The notes under the pieces are model-generated. The model saw only the letters and a list, made by a program, of their open reading frames with translations. It made no database searches and was not told the origin of the DNA. From Mycolicibacterium phlei (GTDB taxonomy: Bacteria > Actinomycetota > Actinomycetes > Mycobacteriales > Mycobacteriaceae), in assembly GCF_001583415.1 (NCBI RefSeq), contig NZ_CP014475.1:1798001-1862000 (forward strand): a stretch of 64,000 nucleotides of DNA, read 5' to 3'. The first letter of the stretch is position 1. Each line of letters starts with the position of its first letter. Both the position numbers and the translations under genes were made by a program. Below, one piece after another: positions 21,015 through 29,812 of the stretch.

Positions 21015-21641
21015 ATGGATACAACACCTACTGTCTCGCTGTTCGACGACTCCTACAAGAGCGGTTTCGCGCCGTGGATCATCGGCCAACCGCAACCGGC
21101 GGTCGTCGAGCTGGAACGCAGCGGCGCCTTCCGCGGCCGGGTGCTCGACATCGGATGCGGCGCCGGGGAGCACACCATCCTGCTCACCCGCCTCGGCTAC
21201 GACGTGCTCGGCGTCGACGCCGCCCCGACGGCGGTCGAGGTCGCCCGGCGCAACGCCGAGACCGCCGGGGTGGACGCACGCTTCGCGGTGGGCGATGCGT
21301 TCAACCTCGAGCCCGGTTACGACACCATCCTCGACAGCGCGCTGTTCCACATCTTCGACGCCGACGACCGACGCCGGTATGCGCGCAGCCTGCACACCGC
21401 GTGCAATCCCGGGGGAGTGGTGTACGTGCTGGCGCTGTCGGACGCCGGGCGGGGGTTCGGGCCGCAGGTCAGCGCGGCCGACATCCGCGGCGCGTTCACC
21501 GACGGCTGGCAGGTGGAGTCGCTGGTCGAGACCACCTACCGCGGGGTGATCGGCGAGTCGCACGCCGAGGCGTTCGGCCTGCCGGTGGGCACCCTGGTCG
21601 ACGAGCCCGCCTGGCTGGCCCGCATCACCCGCGATTTGTGA
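21015..21641 (+). CDS. Class I SAM-dependent methyltransferase
   Basis: 208 residues. The SAM-binding motif I is VLDIGCGAGEH (about residues 45-55), motif II is VLGVDAAPTAVEVARRNA, and the motif IV region is DTILDSALFHIFD. Start ATG 21015 is chosen over an upstream TTG because it follows the palindrome and begins the conserved FDDSYKSGFAPWIIGQPQPAV lead. Substrate unknown; the short size and lead resemble thiol or tellurite-type methyltransferases. A hairpin plus T-run follows. Confidence 0.88.
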   Translation: MDTTPTVSLFDDSYKSGFAPWIIGQPQPAVVELERSGAFRGRVLDIGCGAGEHTILLTRLGYDVLGVDAAPTAVEVARRNAETAGVDARFAVGDAFNLEPGYDTILDSALFHIFDADDRRRYARSLHTACNPGGVVYVLALSDAGRGFGPQVSAADIRGAFTDGWQVESLVETTYRGVIGESHAEAFGLPVGTLVDEPAWLARITRDL

Positions 21642-21648
21642 GTGATTC

Positions 21649-21669
21649 CGTTCGCTCAGCGAACGTTTT
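21649..21669 (+). terminator. Rho-independent-type terminator after the methyltransferase gene
   Basis: Perfect stem CGTTCGCT-c-AGCGAACG followed by TTTT, 7 nt after the stop codon. Confidence 0.65.
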
Positions 21670-21683
21670 CACGCCCAAATCGC

Positions 21684-22037
21684 CTAGTAGTAGCCGGGGT
21701 GGTTGACGTCGAGGCGGTGGCGCACCACCGTCCGCAGCACCGGGAGCAGCTCGTCGGCCCGTCCGTCGAGCTCACCGGCGCGGATCGCCGCCGCCAGCGA
21801 CGGCTCATCCGGGTAGCCGAGCGCGGCCAGGGCGTCGGTGACCTCGCCGGCGGAGGTGTCGAGCAACTCGCGTTCGACGATGCGCAGCACGTTGGCCGCG
21901 ACGCGGGCGTGGAAGTTCACCTGACCGGTGTCGGCCCCGCCGCCGGGCGCGGTCGCGGCGCGCACGTCGTTCTCCAGGAACCCGGCGACGGCGGCGACCA
22001 GTTCGGCCGCGGTCGGGCGGCCGTACAGCCAACTCAT
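21684..22037 (-). CDS. DUF6285-like small protein
   Basis: 117 residues (MSWLYGRPTAAELVAAVAGFLENDV...RTVVRHRLDVNHPGYY). It overlaps the phosphotransferase stop by 4 nt. Proteins of this size and start habitually follow phosphotransferase and acyl-CoA dehydrogenase genes in mycobacteria and are annotated DUF6285; their function is unknown. The conserved helical pattern and tight coupling suggest a partner of the kinase-like protein (inference). It is the last gene of the eight-gene block. Confidence 0.8.
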   Translation of the reverse strand: MSWLYGRPTAAELVAAVAGFLENDVRAATAPGGGADTGQVNFHARVAANVLRIVERELLDTSAGEVTDALAALGYPDEPSLAAAIRAGELDGRADELLPVLRTVVRHRLDVNHPGYY

Positions 22038-23005
22038 CGCGGACCTCCTCCCTGCAGCAGATCCAGCACGTCCCACTCGGTTTCGGCGACCCGTCGGCCG
22101 ATTGCGGCGAGCTCCACCGACTCGGTCTGTCCGGACAGGTGGCGTTCGGCCTGGTAGCGGCAGATCACCCCCCAGCGCAGGGTGGCCACGGTGAGCCACC
22201 AGCGGAACGCGTCGCGGTCCAGCATCACCCCGGCCGCCGCCTCGTAGGCCGCCAGGAAGGTCTCGACGCTGCCCAGCCCGCCGGCGCCCATCTCCTCCGG
22301 CGCGCCGAACCGCCACGCCCGGATGCAGAACCAGGCGAGATCCTCGTACACCTCGCCGAGGTGCACCAGTTCCCAGTCCAGCACCGCGGCCAGGCCGTTG
22401 TCGTCGACGATCAGGTTGCCCATCCGGAAGTCGCCGTGCACCAGCACCTGCGGTGTGGGGTCCGGCCGGTTGGCTTCCAGCCAGCGAAACGCCCACTCGA
22501 AAGTGGCGGTGGTGTCGCCCATTTCGTCGAGCTGGTCGCGCCACTCGGTCAGCTGGTCCGACGGCGGCACCCCGACACCGGTGTAGTCGGCCCGGTGGAT
22601 CGCGGCCAGCGCCTCGGCGCACCGGCGCAGCAGCCGGGCGCGACCGGCGTCGTCGAGTGAACGGTAGATCCTGCGCACGATCGTCTCACCGGCGATCGCG
22701 TCGCAGATCAGGTACGGATTGCCCAGCGCCGCAGGGGAGTTGGACGCGGTCAGGATGTGCGGCACCGGTGCGCCCGCGGCGGCCGCGCGCTGCTGCACCG
22801 CGGCCTCCAACTCCATCGGGGCGTGCACCTCATCGGGCAGCCCGGTGCGCAGGATCAGCGCCCGCCGGGTGTCGGTGACCGCGTCGAACGCCCAGGTGGT
22901 GCGGCTCGCCCCGCCGGTCAGCGCGTGCAGGTTCTCGACGGCGACGGTCTCACCGAGCACCGGGCGCAGCACCGCGGTGAGCGCGTCGGCGAGTTCTGCG
23001 CTCAC
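22034..23005 (-). CDS. Phosphotransferase family protein (APH/ACAD10-like)
   Basis: 323 residues with a protein-kinase-like fold: LHALTGGASRTTWAF (nucleotide loop), ALILRTG (lysine-strand position), catalytic loop VLVHGDFRMGNLIVD and AVLDWELVHLGEVYEDLAW (metal-binding Asp). The GTG start overlaps the stop of the acyl-CoA dehydrogenase (GTGA). In human ACAD10/11 this fold acts with an acyl-CoA dehydrogenase on 4-hydroxy fatty acyl-CoA; the pairing here suggests similar hydroxyacyl-CoA phosphorylation and elimination (inference). Confidence 0.9.
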   Translation of the reverse strand: MSAELADALTAVLRPVLGETVAVENLHALTGGASRTTWAFDAVTDTRRALILRTGLPDEVHAPMELEAAVQQRAAAAGAPVPHILTASNSPAALGNPYLICDAIAGETIVRRIYRSLDDAGRARLLRRCAEALAAIHRADYTGVGVPPSDQLTEWRDQLDEMGDTTATFEWAFRWLEANRPDPTPQVLVHGDFRMGNLIVDDNGLAAVLDWELVHLGEVYEDLAWFCIRAWRFGAPEEMGAGGLGSVETFLAAYEAAAGVMLDRDAFRWWLTVATLRWGVICRYQAERHLSGQTESVELAAIGRRVAETEWDVLDLLQGGGPR

Positions 23006-24261
23006 TTCTTGGGCTTCTTGCCGAACCCGAACAGCCGCTGCGCCACCCGCCGGATCTGGATCTCCTCGGCGCCCTCGGTGATCCGGTAACGGCGGTGGTG
23101 GCGATAGATGTGCTCGAACGGTTCGTGACGGCTGTAGCCCACCCCGCCGAACACCTGCATCGCCCGGTCGGCGGCGTCGCACACCAGCCGGTTGGCGCGG
23201 TAGTTGGCCATCGACACCTTGTCCGAGACCTCCATGTGGTGGTTGCGGTCCAGTTCGGTGGCCGCGTAGTACACCAGCAGCCGCACCATCTGCGCCTCGG
23301 TCTGCAACTCCACCAGCGGCCACTGCACGGCCTGGTTCGACGACAGCGGCCTGCCGAACACGGTGCGCTCGTTGGCGTATTCGACCGCGCGGTCGATGCA
23401 GTACTGCGCGGCGCCCAGGCTGCTGGCGGCCTGCCGGATCCGGTTCTCGTGCAGGAACGTCTGACCGACCTCCAAGCCCGCGTCGACCTCGCCGAGCACC
23501 GCGTCGGCGGGCACCCGCACGTTGTCGAGCACCACCTCGCCGTGGTCGGTCGGCATGTTGAACGACCACCAGTAGTACGGCACGCTGAACCCCGGCGCGT
23601 CGGTGGGCACCAGGAACGCGGTGATGCCGCGCGCCGAACCGGGCTCGCCGGAGGTGCGGGCGAACACCAGGTCGTGGGTGGCGCGGTGCACGCCGGTGTT
23701 GAACCGCTTGGCGCCGTTGATCACCCAGCCCGCGTCGGGTCCTGAGCCGTCGCGCACCGCGGTGGTCTCCAGCCAGGTGGCGTCGGAGCCGTGGTTGGGT
23801 TCGGTCAGCCCGAACGCCATCGAGCGCTCACCGGTGATCAGCGCCTCGATCCACTCGGCCTTCTGCTGTTCGGTGCCGAACCGGTCCATCATGATGACCT
23901 GCGGGAAGTTCCCGACGATCGACGACTCGTTCTGCAGGTCGTTGTGCAGGCCGAGCCCCTTGTGCGCCAGATGTTCCCGGATGACCGCCATGTCGATGTT
24001 GCTGCCGTCGCGGCCGCCGAACTTCGACGGCAGCCCGTAGCGCAGCCAGCCGGCCGCGTCGGCGCGCCTGCGCATCTCGTCGAGCAGGTCCTCCCACTCC
24101 CGGCGCGGCACCCCGTCGTTGTCCCAGTCGGTGCGGGCGTGCTCGCGGCGTTTGTCGAAGAACTGGATGTGCTCGCGTTCCAGCGGTTTGATCTCGGCTT
24201 CGATGAACGCGTCCATCTCGGCGAGCAGACCGGGCAGATGGTCGGGGAGGGCGAAATCCAC
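23002..24261 (-). CDS. Acyl-CoA dehydrogenase
   Basis: 419 residues. Visible ACAD signatures are AFGLTEPNHGSDATWLET (FAD/substrate loop), a middle beta-domain with ITAFLVPTDAPGFSV, and the C-terminal CDAADRAMQVFGGVGYSRHEPFEHIYRHHRRYRITEGAEEIQ segment with the likely catalytic region. It resembles the ACAD11-like class that pairs with phosphotransferases. Within the block it is coupled to the downstream kinase and 24 nt from the upstream tetR. It should oxidise an acyl-CoA with transfer to ETF. Confidence 0.93.
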   Translation of the reverse strand: MDFALPDHLPGLLAEMDAFIEAEIKPLEREHIQFFDKRREHARTDWDNDGVPRREWEDLLDEMRRRADAAGWLRYGLPSKFGGRDGSNIDMAVIREHLAHKGLGLHNDLQNESSIVGNFPQVIMMDRFGTEQQKAEWIEALITGERSMAFGLTEPNHGSDATWLETTAVRDGSGPDAGWVINGAKRFNTGVHRATHDLVFARTSGEPGSARGITAFLVPTDAPGFSVPYYWWSFNMPTDHGEVVLDNVRVPADAVLGEVDAGLEVGQTFLHENRIRQAASSLGAAQYCIDRAVEYANERTVFGRPLSSNQAVQWPLVELQTEAQMVRLLVYYAATELDRNHHMEVSDKVSMANYRANRLVCDAADRAMQVFGGVGYSRHEPFEHIYRHHRRYRITEGAEEIQIRRVAQRLFGFGKKPKK

Positions 24262-24285
24262 AGTGATTTCCTTTCGCTTCGCCTG

Positions 24286-24924
24286 CTAGGAGCCGTACAG
24301 CGTCTTCTTCCAGATCTTCGACAGCGTGGTGATCGCGTCCTCGTCGGTCATCTCCACACCGAGGCCGTTGGCGCCGACGAACACGCTGGTGAAGTTCTCG
24401 AACAGCAGCGCGATGGCCGCCGCGGTGTGCTCGGGGTTCAGGTCGGCGGCGTAGCCCTGCTCCTGCGCGTGCCGCACCGAGGCGGCGACGATGTTCATGC
24501 CGAGGCGGCGGAACTCGTTCTGCACGGCGGCAAACCGCGGCTGGGTCGCGGCCAGCTGAGCGACGGCGATCATGATCCCGATGTTCTGTTTGAACATGTT
24601 CCAGTAGCCGGTCACCACCGCGCGGAAGAACCCGTCGTCGTCCGGCGACGACGGCAGGTCGATGCTCGACCCCGACGGCTCCACCACCTCGTGCAGGAAC
24701 CGCTCGGCCAGCACCGCCAGCAGGTCCTCCTTGTCGCTGAAGTAGCGGTAGAACACCGCGGGCGACTTACCGGCCGCGGCGGTGATGTCGCCCAGCGTGG
24801 TGCCGTGAAAACCGCGCTCGGCGAACAGCTTGCGCGCCGCCAACTCGATCGCCTCACGCGTCTGGCGGCCCTTGGCGCTCAGCGGTTGCGGCGGCACGTC
24901 GGGCTCAGCCCAGGATCCGGTCAC
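24286..24924 (-). CDS. TetR family regulator inside the catabolic operon
   Basis: 212 residues starting at GTG 24924 (VTGSWAEPDVPPQPL), 20 nt inside the end of the lyase gene. The helix-turn-helix is GTTLGDITAAAGKSPAVFYRYFSDKEDLL near residues 40-68. The ligand domain has the aromatic-rich GYWNMFKQNIGIMIAVAQL helix seen in acyl-CoA-responsive regulators. It is probably the local repressor, with the palindrome at 29357-29380 ahead of the first gene as its likely target (inference). Confidence 0.88.
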   Translation of the reverse strand: MTGSWAEPDVPPQPLSAKGRQTREAIELAARKLFAERGFHGTTLGDITAAAGKSPAVFYRYFSDKEDLLAVLAERFLHEVVEPSGSSIDLPSSPDDDGFFRAVVTGYWNMFKQNIGIMIAVAQLAATQPRFAAVQNEFRRLGMNIVAASVRHAQEQGYAADLNPEHTAAAIALLFENFTSVFVGANGLGVEMTDEDAITTLSKIWKKTLYGS

Positions 24925-25819
24925 CGGCGCGCAGCAGCGCGCTCGGCAGTTCGTGGCCGACCAGGCGCTGGGCCACCGCGGCCGCGTCGATCGCAGCGGC
25001 CAGGTCGACGTCCACACCGATTCCGCTGTCGCGCAACAGGTACACCAGGTCCTCGGTCGCGATGTTGCCGCTGGCACCGGGCGCGAACGGGCAGCCGCCC
25101 AGCCCGCCGACCGACGCGTCCAGCCGGGTCACCCCGGCGCTGACCGCGGCGTACGCGCTGGCCAGCCCGGCACCGCGGGTGTTGTGGAAGTGCGCGCCCA
25201 GCGGGATGTCGCCGATCAGCGGGCGCAGTGCCTCGATGGTCTCGGTCACCCGCCGAGGGGTGGTGGTGCCGATGGTGTCGGCGATCGCCAGCCGGTCGAC
25301 CTCGCTGCGCACCGCGGTGGTGATCACGTCGACGACACGCTGGTGCGGGGTCGGCCCGTCGAACGGGCAGTCCCACGTGGTCGCCACGATCACCTCGACG
25401 GTCGCGCCGCTGTCGTGGGCGATCGCGGTGATCTCCGGGATCAGCGCCGTCGCCTCCGCTGAGGTGCGCCCGACGTTGGCGCGGCTGTGTCCGTCGGACG
25501 CCGACACCACGTACTCGATCGACGAAAGCCCGGCCGCGATCGCGCGTTTCGCGCCGTTCGGGCTGGCCACCAGCGCGGAGAACTCGATACCGTGCGAGTC
25601 GCGGAAGCCCTGCAGATGCGCCGCCAGCTCGGGCGCATCAGCCAGGGCGGGCACCTTCGACGGCGACACGAACGCCGTCGCCTCCATCTCCTTGACCCCG
25701 GTCGCGGCGATCGCGGCCAGCAGTTCGAGCTTGCCCTCCAACGGAATCGGGTCCTCGATCTGCAGACCGTCGCGCAGCGACACGTCCCGGATGCGTACGT
25801 GTTCGGGCAGTGAGTTCAC
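24905..25819 (-). CDS. HMG-CoA lyase-like enzyme (DRE-TIM metallolyase)
   Basis: 304 residues with the DRE-TIM motif RDVSLRDGLQIE at the N-terminus, KEMEATAFVSPSKVPALAD, the metal ligands in GAHFHNTRGAGLA (HxH), and the HMG-CoA lyase signature SVGGLGGCPFAPGASGN with the catalytic Cys. It should cleave a 3-hydroxy-3-methylacyl-CoA to acetyl-CoA plus a 3-oxoacid or ketone. GTG start overlapping the CoA-transferase stop. Its presence implies a branched (tertiary-alcohol) CoA intermediate in this pathway. Confidence 0.92.
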   Translation of the reverse strand: MNSLPEHVRIRDVSLRDGLQIEDPIPLEGKLELLAAIAATGVKEMEATAFVSPSKVPALADAPELAAHLQGFRDSHGIEFSALVASPNGAKRAIAAGLSSIEYVVSASDGHSRANVGRTSAEATALIPEITAIAHDSGATVEVIVATTWDCPFDGPTPHQRVVDVITTAVRSEVDRLAIADTIGTTTPRRVTETIEALRPLIGDIPLGAHFHNTRGAGLASAYAAVSAGVTRLDASVGGLGGCPFAPGASGNIATEDLVYLLRDSGIGVDVDLAAAIDAAAVAQRLVGHELPSALLRAGDRILG

Positions 25820-27033
25820 AGCACCCCCTCCGCGTGCAGCGCCTCGAGTTCGGCGGCCGTCTTGCCCAGCAGCCCGCAGTAGATCTCCTCGTTGTGCTGA
25901 CCCGGCCGCGCCGGGCCCGCCGACCGCACCGTGCCGGGGGTCTGCGACAGCACCGGAACCACGCCGGGGCCGAGCACGTTGCGCTGCACCCGCTCGTCGA
26001 AGTGCTCGACGAGCATCCCGCGCGCCCGCAGCTGCGGATCCTTGACCACCTCGGCGACCGTGTTGATCGGGCCCGCGATCACCCCTGCGGCGCTGAGGGT
26101 TTCGATGATGTCGTCGGGCTGACGCTGCGCGGCCCACTCGCCGATGATGCGGTCCAGCTCGTCCTGGTTGCGCCCGCGGGCGAGGTGGTCGACGAACCGC
26201 TCGTCGGTGGCCAGTTCGGGCTGGCCCATCGCGTCGCACAACCGGCGGAACACGGTGTCCTGGTTGGCCGCGATCACCACCCAGCTGCCGTCGGCGGCCT
26301 GGTAGATGTTCGACGGGGCGATGCCCTCCAGCCGGGTGCCCGACGGTCCGCGCACCACACCGCCGACGTCGTAGTCGGGGATCGTGGACTCCTGCACCGC
26401 CAGGCAGGCCTCGGTCAGCGCGGCGTCGACGACCTGCCCCTCACCGGTGACCGTGCGCCGGTACAGCGCGGCCATCGCACCCTGCGCGGCGAACATGCCG
26501 GCCAGGGTGTCGCCCAGGGACAGCGCCAGCCGCGGCGGCGGACCGCCCGGGAAACCGTTCATGTGGCGCAGCCCGCTGGCGGCCTCGGCCACCGAGGCGT
26601 AGCCGGCCTTGTGCGCCTCCGGTCCGGTCTGCCCGTAGCCGGACACCCGGACCAGGATGATGCCCCGGTTACGTTCGCGCAGAACGTCGTAGCCGAGGTT
26701 CCACTTCTCCAGCGTGCCGGGCCGGAAGTTCTCGACGATGATGTCGGAACGCTCGACCAGGTCCAGGAACAGCTCGCGGCCCGCCGCCTTGCGCAGGTCC
26801 AGCGTGACCGCCTTCTTGTTGCGGGCGTGCACCGTCCAGAAGAACCGGTGCCCGTCGAGCTCGGCCTGCCCCCAGGTGCGCAGCGGGTCGGGGGAGTTGG
26901 GCAGCTCGATCTTGATGACCTCCGCGCCCATGTCGCCGAGCAGACGGCCCGCGAACGGTCCCGAGATCAGCGTGCCGAGTTCGAGAACCCGGATGCCGTC
27001 CAGGGGTCCGACGACGGTGTTGTCGGGGCTCAT
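25816..27033 (-). CDS. Class III CoA-transferase (CaiB/BaiF)
   Basis: 405 residues. Family hallmarks: LDGIRVLELGTLISGPFAGRLLGDMGAEVIKIE at the N-terminus with the catalytic-Asp region later in KKAVTLDLRKAAGRELFLDLVERSDIIVENFRPGTLEKWNLGYD, and GYGQTGPEAHKAGYASVAEAASG. It moves CoA between carboxylic acids, so it would activate or release the pathway acid. Overlaps both neighbours by 4 nt. Confidence 0.94.
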   Translation of the reverse strand: MSPDNTVVGPLDGIRVLELGTLISGPFAGRLLGDMGAEVIKIELPNSPDPLRTWGQAELDGHRFFWTVHARNKKAVTLDLRKAAGRELFLDLVERSDIIVENFRPGTLEKWNLGYDVLRERNRGIILVRVSGYGQTGPEAHKAGYASVAEAASGLRHMNGFPGGPPPRLALSLGDTLAGMFAAQGAMAALYRRTVTGEGQVVDAALTEACLAVQESTIPDYDVGGVVRGPSGTRLEGIAPSNIYQAADGSWVVIAANQDTVFRRLCDAMGQPELATDERFVDHLARGRNQDELDRIIGEWAAQRQPDDIIETLSAAGVIAGPINTVAEVVKDPQLRARGMLVEHFDERVQRNVLGPGVVPVLSQTPGTVRSAGPARPGQHNEEIYCGLLGKTAAELEALHAEGVL

Positions 27034-28223
27034 AGCGAGAACCCGTGCCGGTGCAGCCAGTCGGTGACGATCCCGACCGCCTGGCGCAGCTTGTCGCGCT
27101 GGTCGGGACCTGCGTAGTAGTGGTTCGCGCCGGGAATCTCATGCATTTCCTTGTCATGATGCCCGATCGCCTCGTACAGCCGGCGGGTATGGCTCGGCGT
27201 GCACGCGTCGTCGGCGAGGTTGCCGATCACCAGCGTCGGCACCGCGATGTCCGGGCCCGCCTTGACCGCGTCGCCGTTGGCGTCGTCGTAGCTCCACTGC
27301 GACAGCCAGCTGCGCAGCGTGCAGAACCGGGCCAGGCCGACGGGGGAGTTGTTGACCACCCGCGGGTCGCCCAGGTAGCAGGTGCCGGGTTTGCGCTCGT
27401 TGGGGTCGACGGTCGGGTCCAGCCAGCGCGGGTCGGCCATGGTGCCGTGCACGACGAACGCGTACTCGTCATCGGGCCGGCCGGCGGCCTTGAGCTCGGC
27501 GAGTTTCTCCTTGACCCACTTGGTGATCCGCCGGTTGCGGGCGATCTGCGCCTCGCGGTAGCGCGCCAGGAACTCCTGGCTGTACGGCGGCTGGTTGGGG
27601 TTGTCCGGGTTGTACAGGTCCAGTTCGGGATCGCGCTTGGTCGGGTCGGACTCGTCGAGGATGGACGCGTCCAGCCATTCGGTCAGCGTGCCGTGCCGGC
27701 TGATGTGCGCGGCCAGCAGCATCAGCCCGTCGGCGGGGATCAGCCCGAGCTTGGTCAGGTCCGGGCCGTCGCCGGACGGGCTGGCGGTGATCGTCGGGTG
27801 CTGCGCCTGCTGCTGGTAGAACACCGACAGCGATCCGCCGCCGCTCCAACCGGCCAGCACCACCTTGGAGTAGCCGAGCCGGTTCTTGGCGTCCTTGATG
27901 CACTCGCCGAGATCCTCGACGACCTTCTCCATCAGCAGCGCCGAGTCGGTGCCGCGGAACCTGCTGTTGCAGTAGATGACGTGGTGGCCGGCGCGGGCCA
28001 GCCCGTTGATCATCGGCAGGTAGGCGCCGCCGCCGATCGGGTGCATGAACACCAGCACGGTGTCGGACGGCTTGTCCTTCGGCTTGAGCAGGTAGCTCTC
28101 CAGCACGACCAGTTCGGCGACCCCGCCGTAGACGTCGCGGACACCCGAGTTGTTCTGGAAGGCAACGAGGTACGGGATCCGGTCGTACTCGTACTTCACG
28201 GTCTGCCCGGTGGTGGCGGTCAT
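27030..28223 (-). CDS. Alpha/beta hydrolase
   Basis: 397 residues. Nucleophile elbow GWSGGG (Ser127) after LGYSKVVLA; oxyanion-type FMHPIGGGAY near residue 60; the acid is probably in GNLADDACTPSH and the histidine in PGANHYYAG. The long cap (residues 150-290) carries many charged residues. Relatives are annotated as esterases or dienelactone-like hydrolases. Between a homogentisate-dioxygenase-like gene and a CoA-transferase, it could hydrolyse a ring-cleavage product or an ester (inference). Confidence 0.88.
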   Translation of the reverse strand: MTATTGQTVKYEYDRIPYLVAFQNNSGVRDVYGGVAELVVLESYLLKPKDKPSDTVLVFMHPIGGGAYLPMINGLARAGHHVIYCNSRFRGTDSALLMEKVVEDLGECIKDAKNRLGYSKVVLAGWSGGGSLSVFYQQQAQHPTITASPSGDGPDLTKLGLIPADGLMLLAAHISRHGTLTEWLDASILDESDPTKRDPELDLYNPDNPNQPPYSQEFLARYREAQIARNRRITKWVKEKLAELKAAGRPDDEYAFVVHGTMADPRWLDPTVDPNERKPGTCYLGDPRVVNNSPVGLARFCTLRSWLSQWSYDDANGDAVKAGPDIAVPTLVIGNLADDACTPSHTRRLYEAIGHHDKEMHEIPGANHYYAGPDQRDKLRQAVGIVTDWLHRHGFSL

Positions 28224-29326
28224 GCGTGCTGCCCCAGGTCGTGCGCCAGCACCTCGGCCGACGGGGTGAGCCGGCGCGACGTGTCGATCGCGATCACCTT
28301 CCAGTCGACGCGGTTCTGTTCGTCGAACTTGCGCCGCGCCCGCTCGCGGGCCTTCTCCGGCGCGCCGTGGTGCACACCCTGCGGGGCGTGGCTGATCAGG
28401 CCCGGTGGCATCGGGATGCCGAACAGGTCACCGCCGTGGAAGAACGCGATCTCGTCGTAGTCGACGTTGCGGTGGTACCACGGCGGCCGCTCCGTACCCG
28501 GAACCGTCTCGGCGGGCCGGGGCAGGAAGTTCATCACCGCCACGCCGGTGGCCTGCATGAACAGGTGCACCGTCGGCGGCAGGTGCACGCTCTCGCTGGC
28601 GACGACGTTGTAGTCCTCGATGTTGAACGTGAACGGGAAGTTGTCCCCGCGCCAGCCCTCCACGTCGAGCGGATTGTGTTGGTAGAACAGCGATGTCGGC
28701 CCGCCCTCGTGAATGAGCCTGACCTCGTACTCTCCGTCTACCTGCGGCCCGTCGCCGGTGTCGATGGCCTGCGGTTCGGGGATCGTCACCTGCGACGGGT
28801 CGAACGGGAAGTGCCTGCCCAGCGGCCCGGCCGGCGGCACCCGGAACTCGTCGGTGGCCTCGATCATCAGCAGCGTGGTCTGCTCGTCGGGCACCTGCCG
28901 CCAGGTGGTGGCCTTCGGGATGTAGACCCAGTCGCCGACGCGGTAGCGCAGCGGCCCGAACTCGGTTTCCAGCAGGCCCGAGCCCTCGTGCACGAACGAC
29001 AGCAGGTCGCCGTCGATGTGGCGGACGAAGAACGGCATCGCCTCGGCGCGCCGGCTCAGCGAGATCCGGCAGTCCGGGTTGGAGAACATCAGCAGCGGCC
29101 CGCCCGCGGCGTCGGTGGCGTCGCCGGGCTTGAGCGAGGAGGCCATCACGTCGATCGGCTTGAGCGGGCCGACGGCGCGGTAGGCGGTGGGGTCGTGGCG
29201 GCGGTACATGTTCGCCGTCCGCCCGACGAACCCGCCGCGACCCAGCTCGTCGTCCTTGAGCCCGTCCAGATCGGCGTGTAACCGCTTGGGGGTGCGACCT
29301 TTTCGCAGGTGTACGAACGACTCCAC
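28220..29326 (-). CDS. Homogentisate 1,2-dioxygenase-like cupin protein
   Basis: 368 residues, first gene of the block. The HmgA-type iron ligands can be placed: His and Glu in WYHRNVDYDEIAFFHGG, and His in LISHAPQGVHHGAP. The upstream cupin half has DGDLLSFVHEGSGLLETEFG. It is shorter than bacterial HmgA (about 430-440 residues), and no maleylacetoacetate isomerase or fumarylacetoacetase gene follows, so the substrate may be another ring or a related diol. Alternative: a non-homogentisate member of the family. Confidence 0.85.
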   Translation of the reverse strand: MESFVHLRKGRTPKRLHADLDGLKDDELGRGGFVGRTANMYRRHDPTAYRAVGPLKPIDVMASSLKPGDATDAAGGPLLMFSNPDCRISLSRRAEAMPFFVRHIDGDLLSFVHEGSGLLETEFGPLRYRVGDWVYIPKATTWRQVPDEQTTLLMIEATDEFRVPPAGPLGRHFPFDPSQVTIPEPQAIDTGDGPQVDGEYEVRLIHEGGPTSLFYQHNPLDVEGWRGDNFPFTFNIEDYNVVASESVHLPPTVHLFMQATGVAVMNFLPRPAETVPGTERPPWYHRNVDYDEIAFFHGGDLFGIPMPPGLISHAPQGVHHGAPEKARERARRKFDEQNRVDWKVIAIDTSRRLTPSAEVLAHDLGQHA

Positions 29327-29356
29327 GGAAACTCCATCGACGACGGTGGCGGGGGA

Positions 29357-29380
29357 AAGTGAAACTGACTTTAGTTTTAC
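29357..29380. promoter_or_regulatory. Candidate TetR operator ahead of the eight-gene catabolic block
   Basis: Inverted repeat AGTGAAACT-N6-AGTTTTACT (8 of 9 positions pair), 31-54 nt upstream of the first start codon (29326). It is AT-rich against a GC-rich background. The local TetR at 24286 is the obvious candidate binder. Confidence 0.5.
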
Positions 29381-29410
29381 TTCCGGGGTCGGGTCAATAG
29401 TCAGTCGGAG

Positions 29411-29800
29411 TCAGTCGGTGAGATCGACCCGCACCGTCAGCAGGTTGGTGCCGAACGTGCGCACCCCGAAACTGTTGAACTGCGGCAGCGACCTGAGCCG
29501 CTGGTGTGCGTCGTCGTCGGGCAGCAGGTGCGCGACGCCGTTGTGCCAGCGGCCGTTCAGCCGCACCCGTACCCGGGGATCGGCCTTGATGTTCTTGATG
29601 TAGTCCGACTTCTCGCCGAACTCCGAGACGAACCAGAACTCGTTGCCGATCCGGCGTCCCCCGAGCGGGGTGCGGCGCGGCCGGCCGGACTTGCGGCCCG
29701 TCGTCTCCAGCAGCGTCTGAAACGGCAGCAGCCGCATCACCCGGTTGGCGACGTTCTTCTGAAAAAGCCTCGTGATGCGATCGCGCGCGTCATCGGCCAT
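29411..29800 (-). CDS. Deazaflavin (F420)-dependent nitroreductase family protein
   Basis: 129 residues of the DDN/DUF385 fold: LLETTGRKSGRPRRTPLGGRRIGNEFWFVSEFG, then YIKNIKADPRVRVRLNGRWHNGVAHLLPDDDA. The RKSGRPRRTPL loop is the usual F420-phosphate-binding segment. Members reduce quinones or other acceptors with F420H2 in mycobacteria. It follows the flavin monooxygenase gene by 12 nt and is likely co-transcribed. Confidence 0.88.
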   Translation of the reverse strand: MADDARDRITRLFQKNVANRVMRLLPFQTLLETTGRKSGRPRRTPLGGRRIGNEFWFVSEFGEKSDYIKNIKADPRVRVRLNGRWHNGVAHLLPDDDAHQRLRSLPQFNSFGVRTFGTNLLTVRVDLTD

Positions 29801-29812
29801 GTGCTTCTCCTG

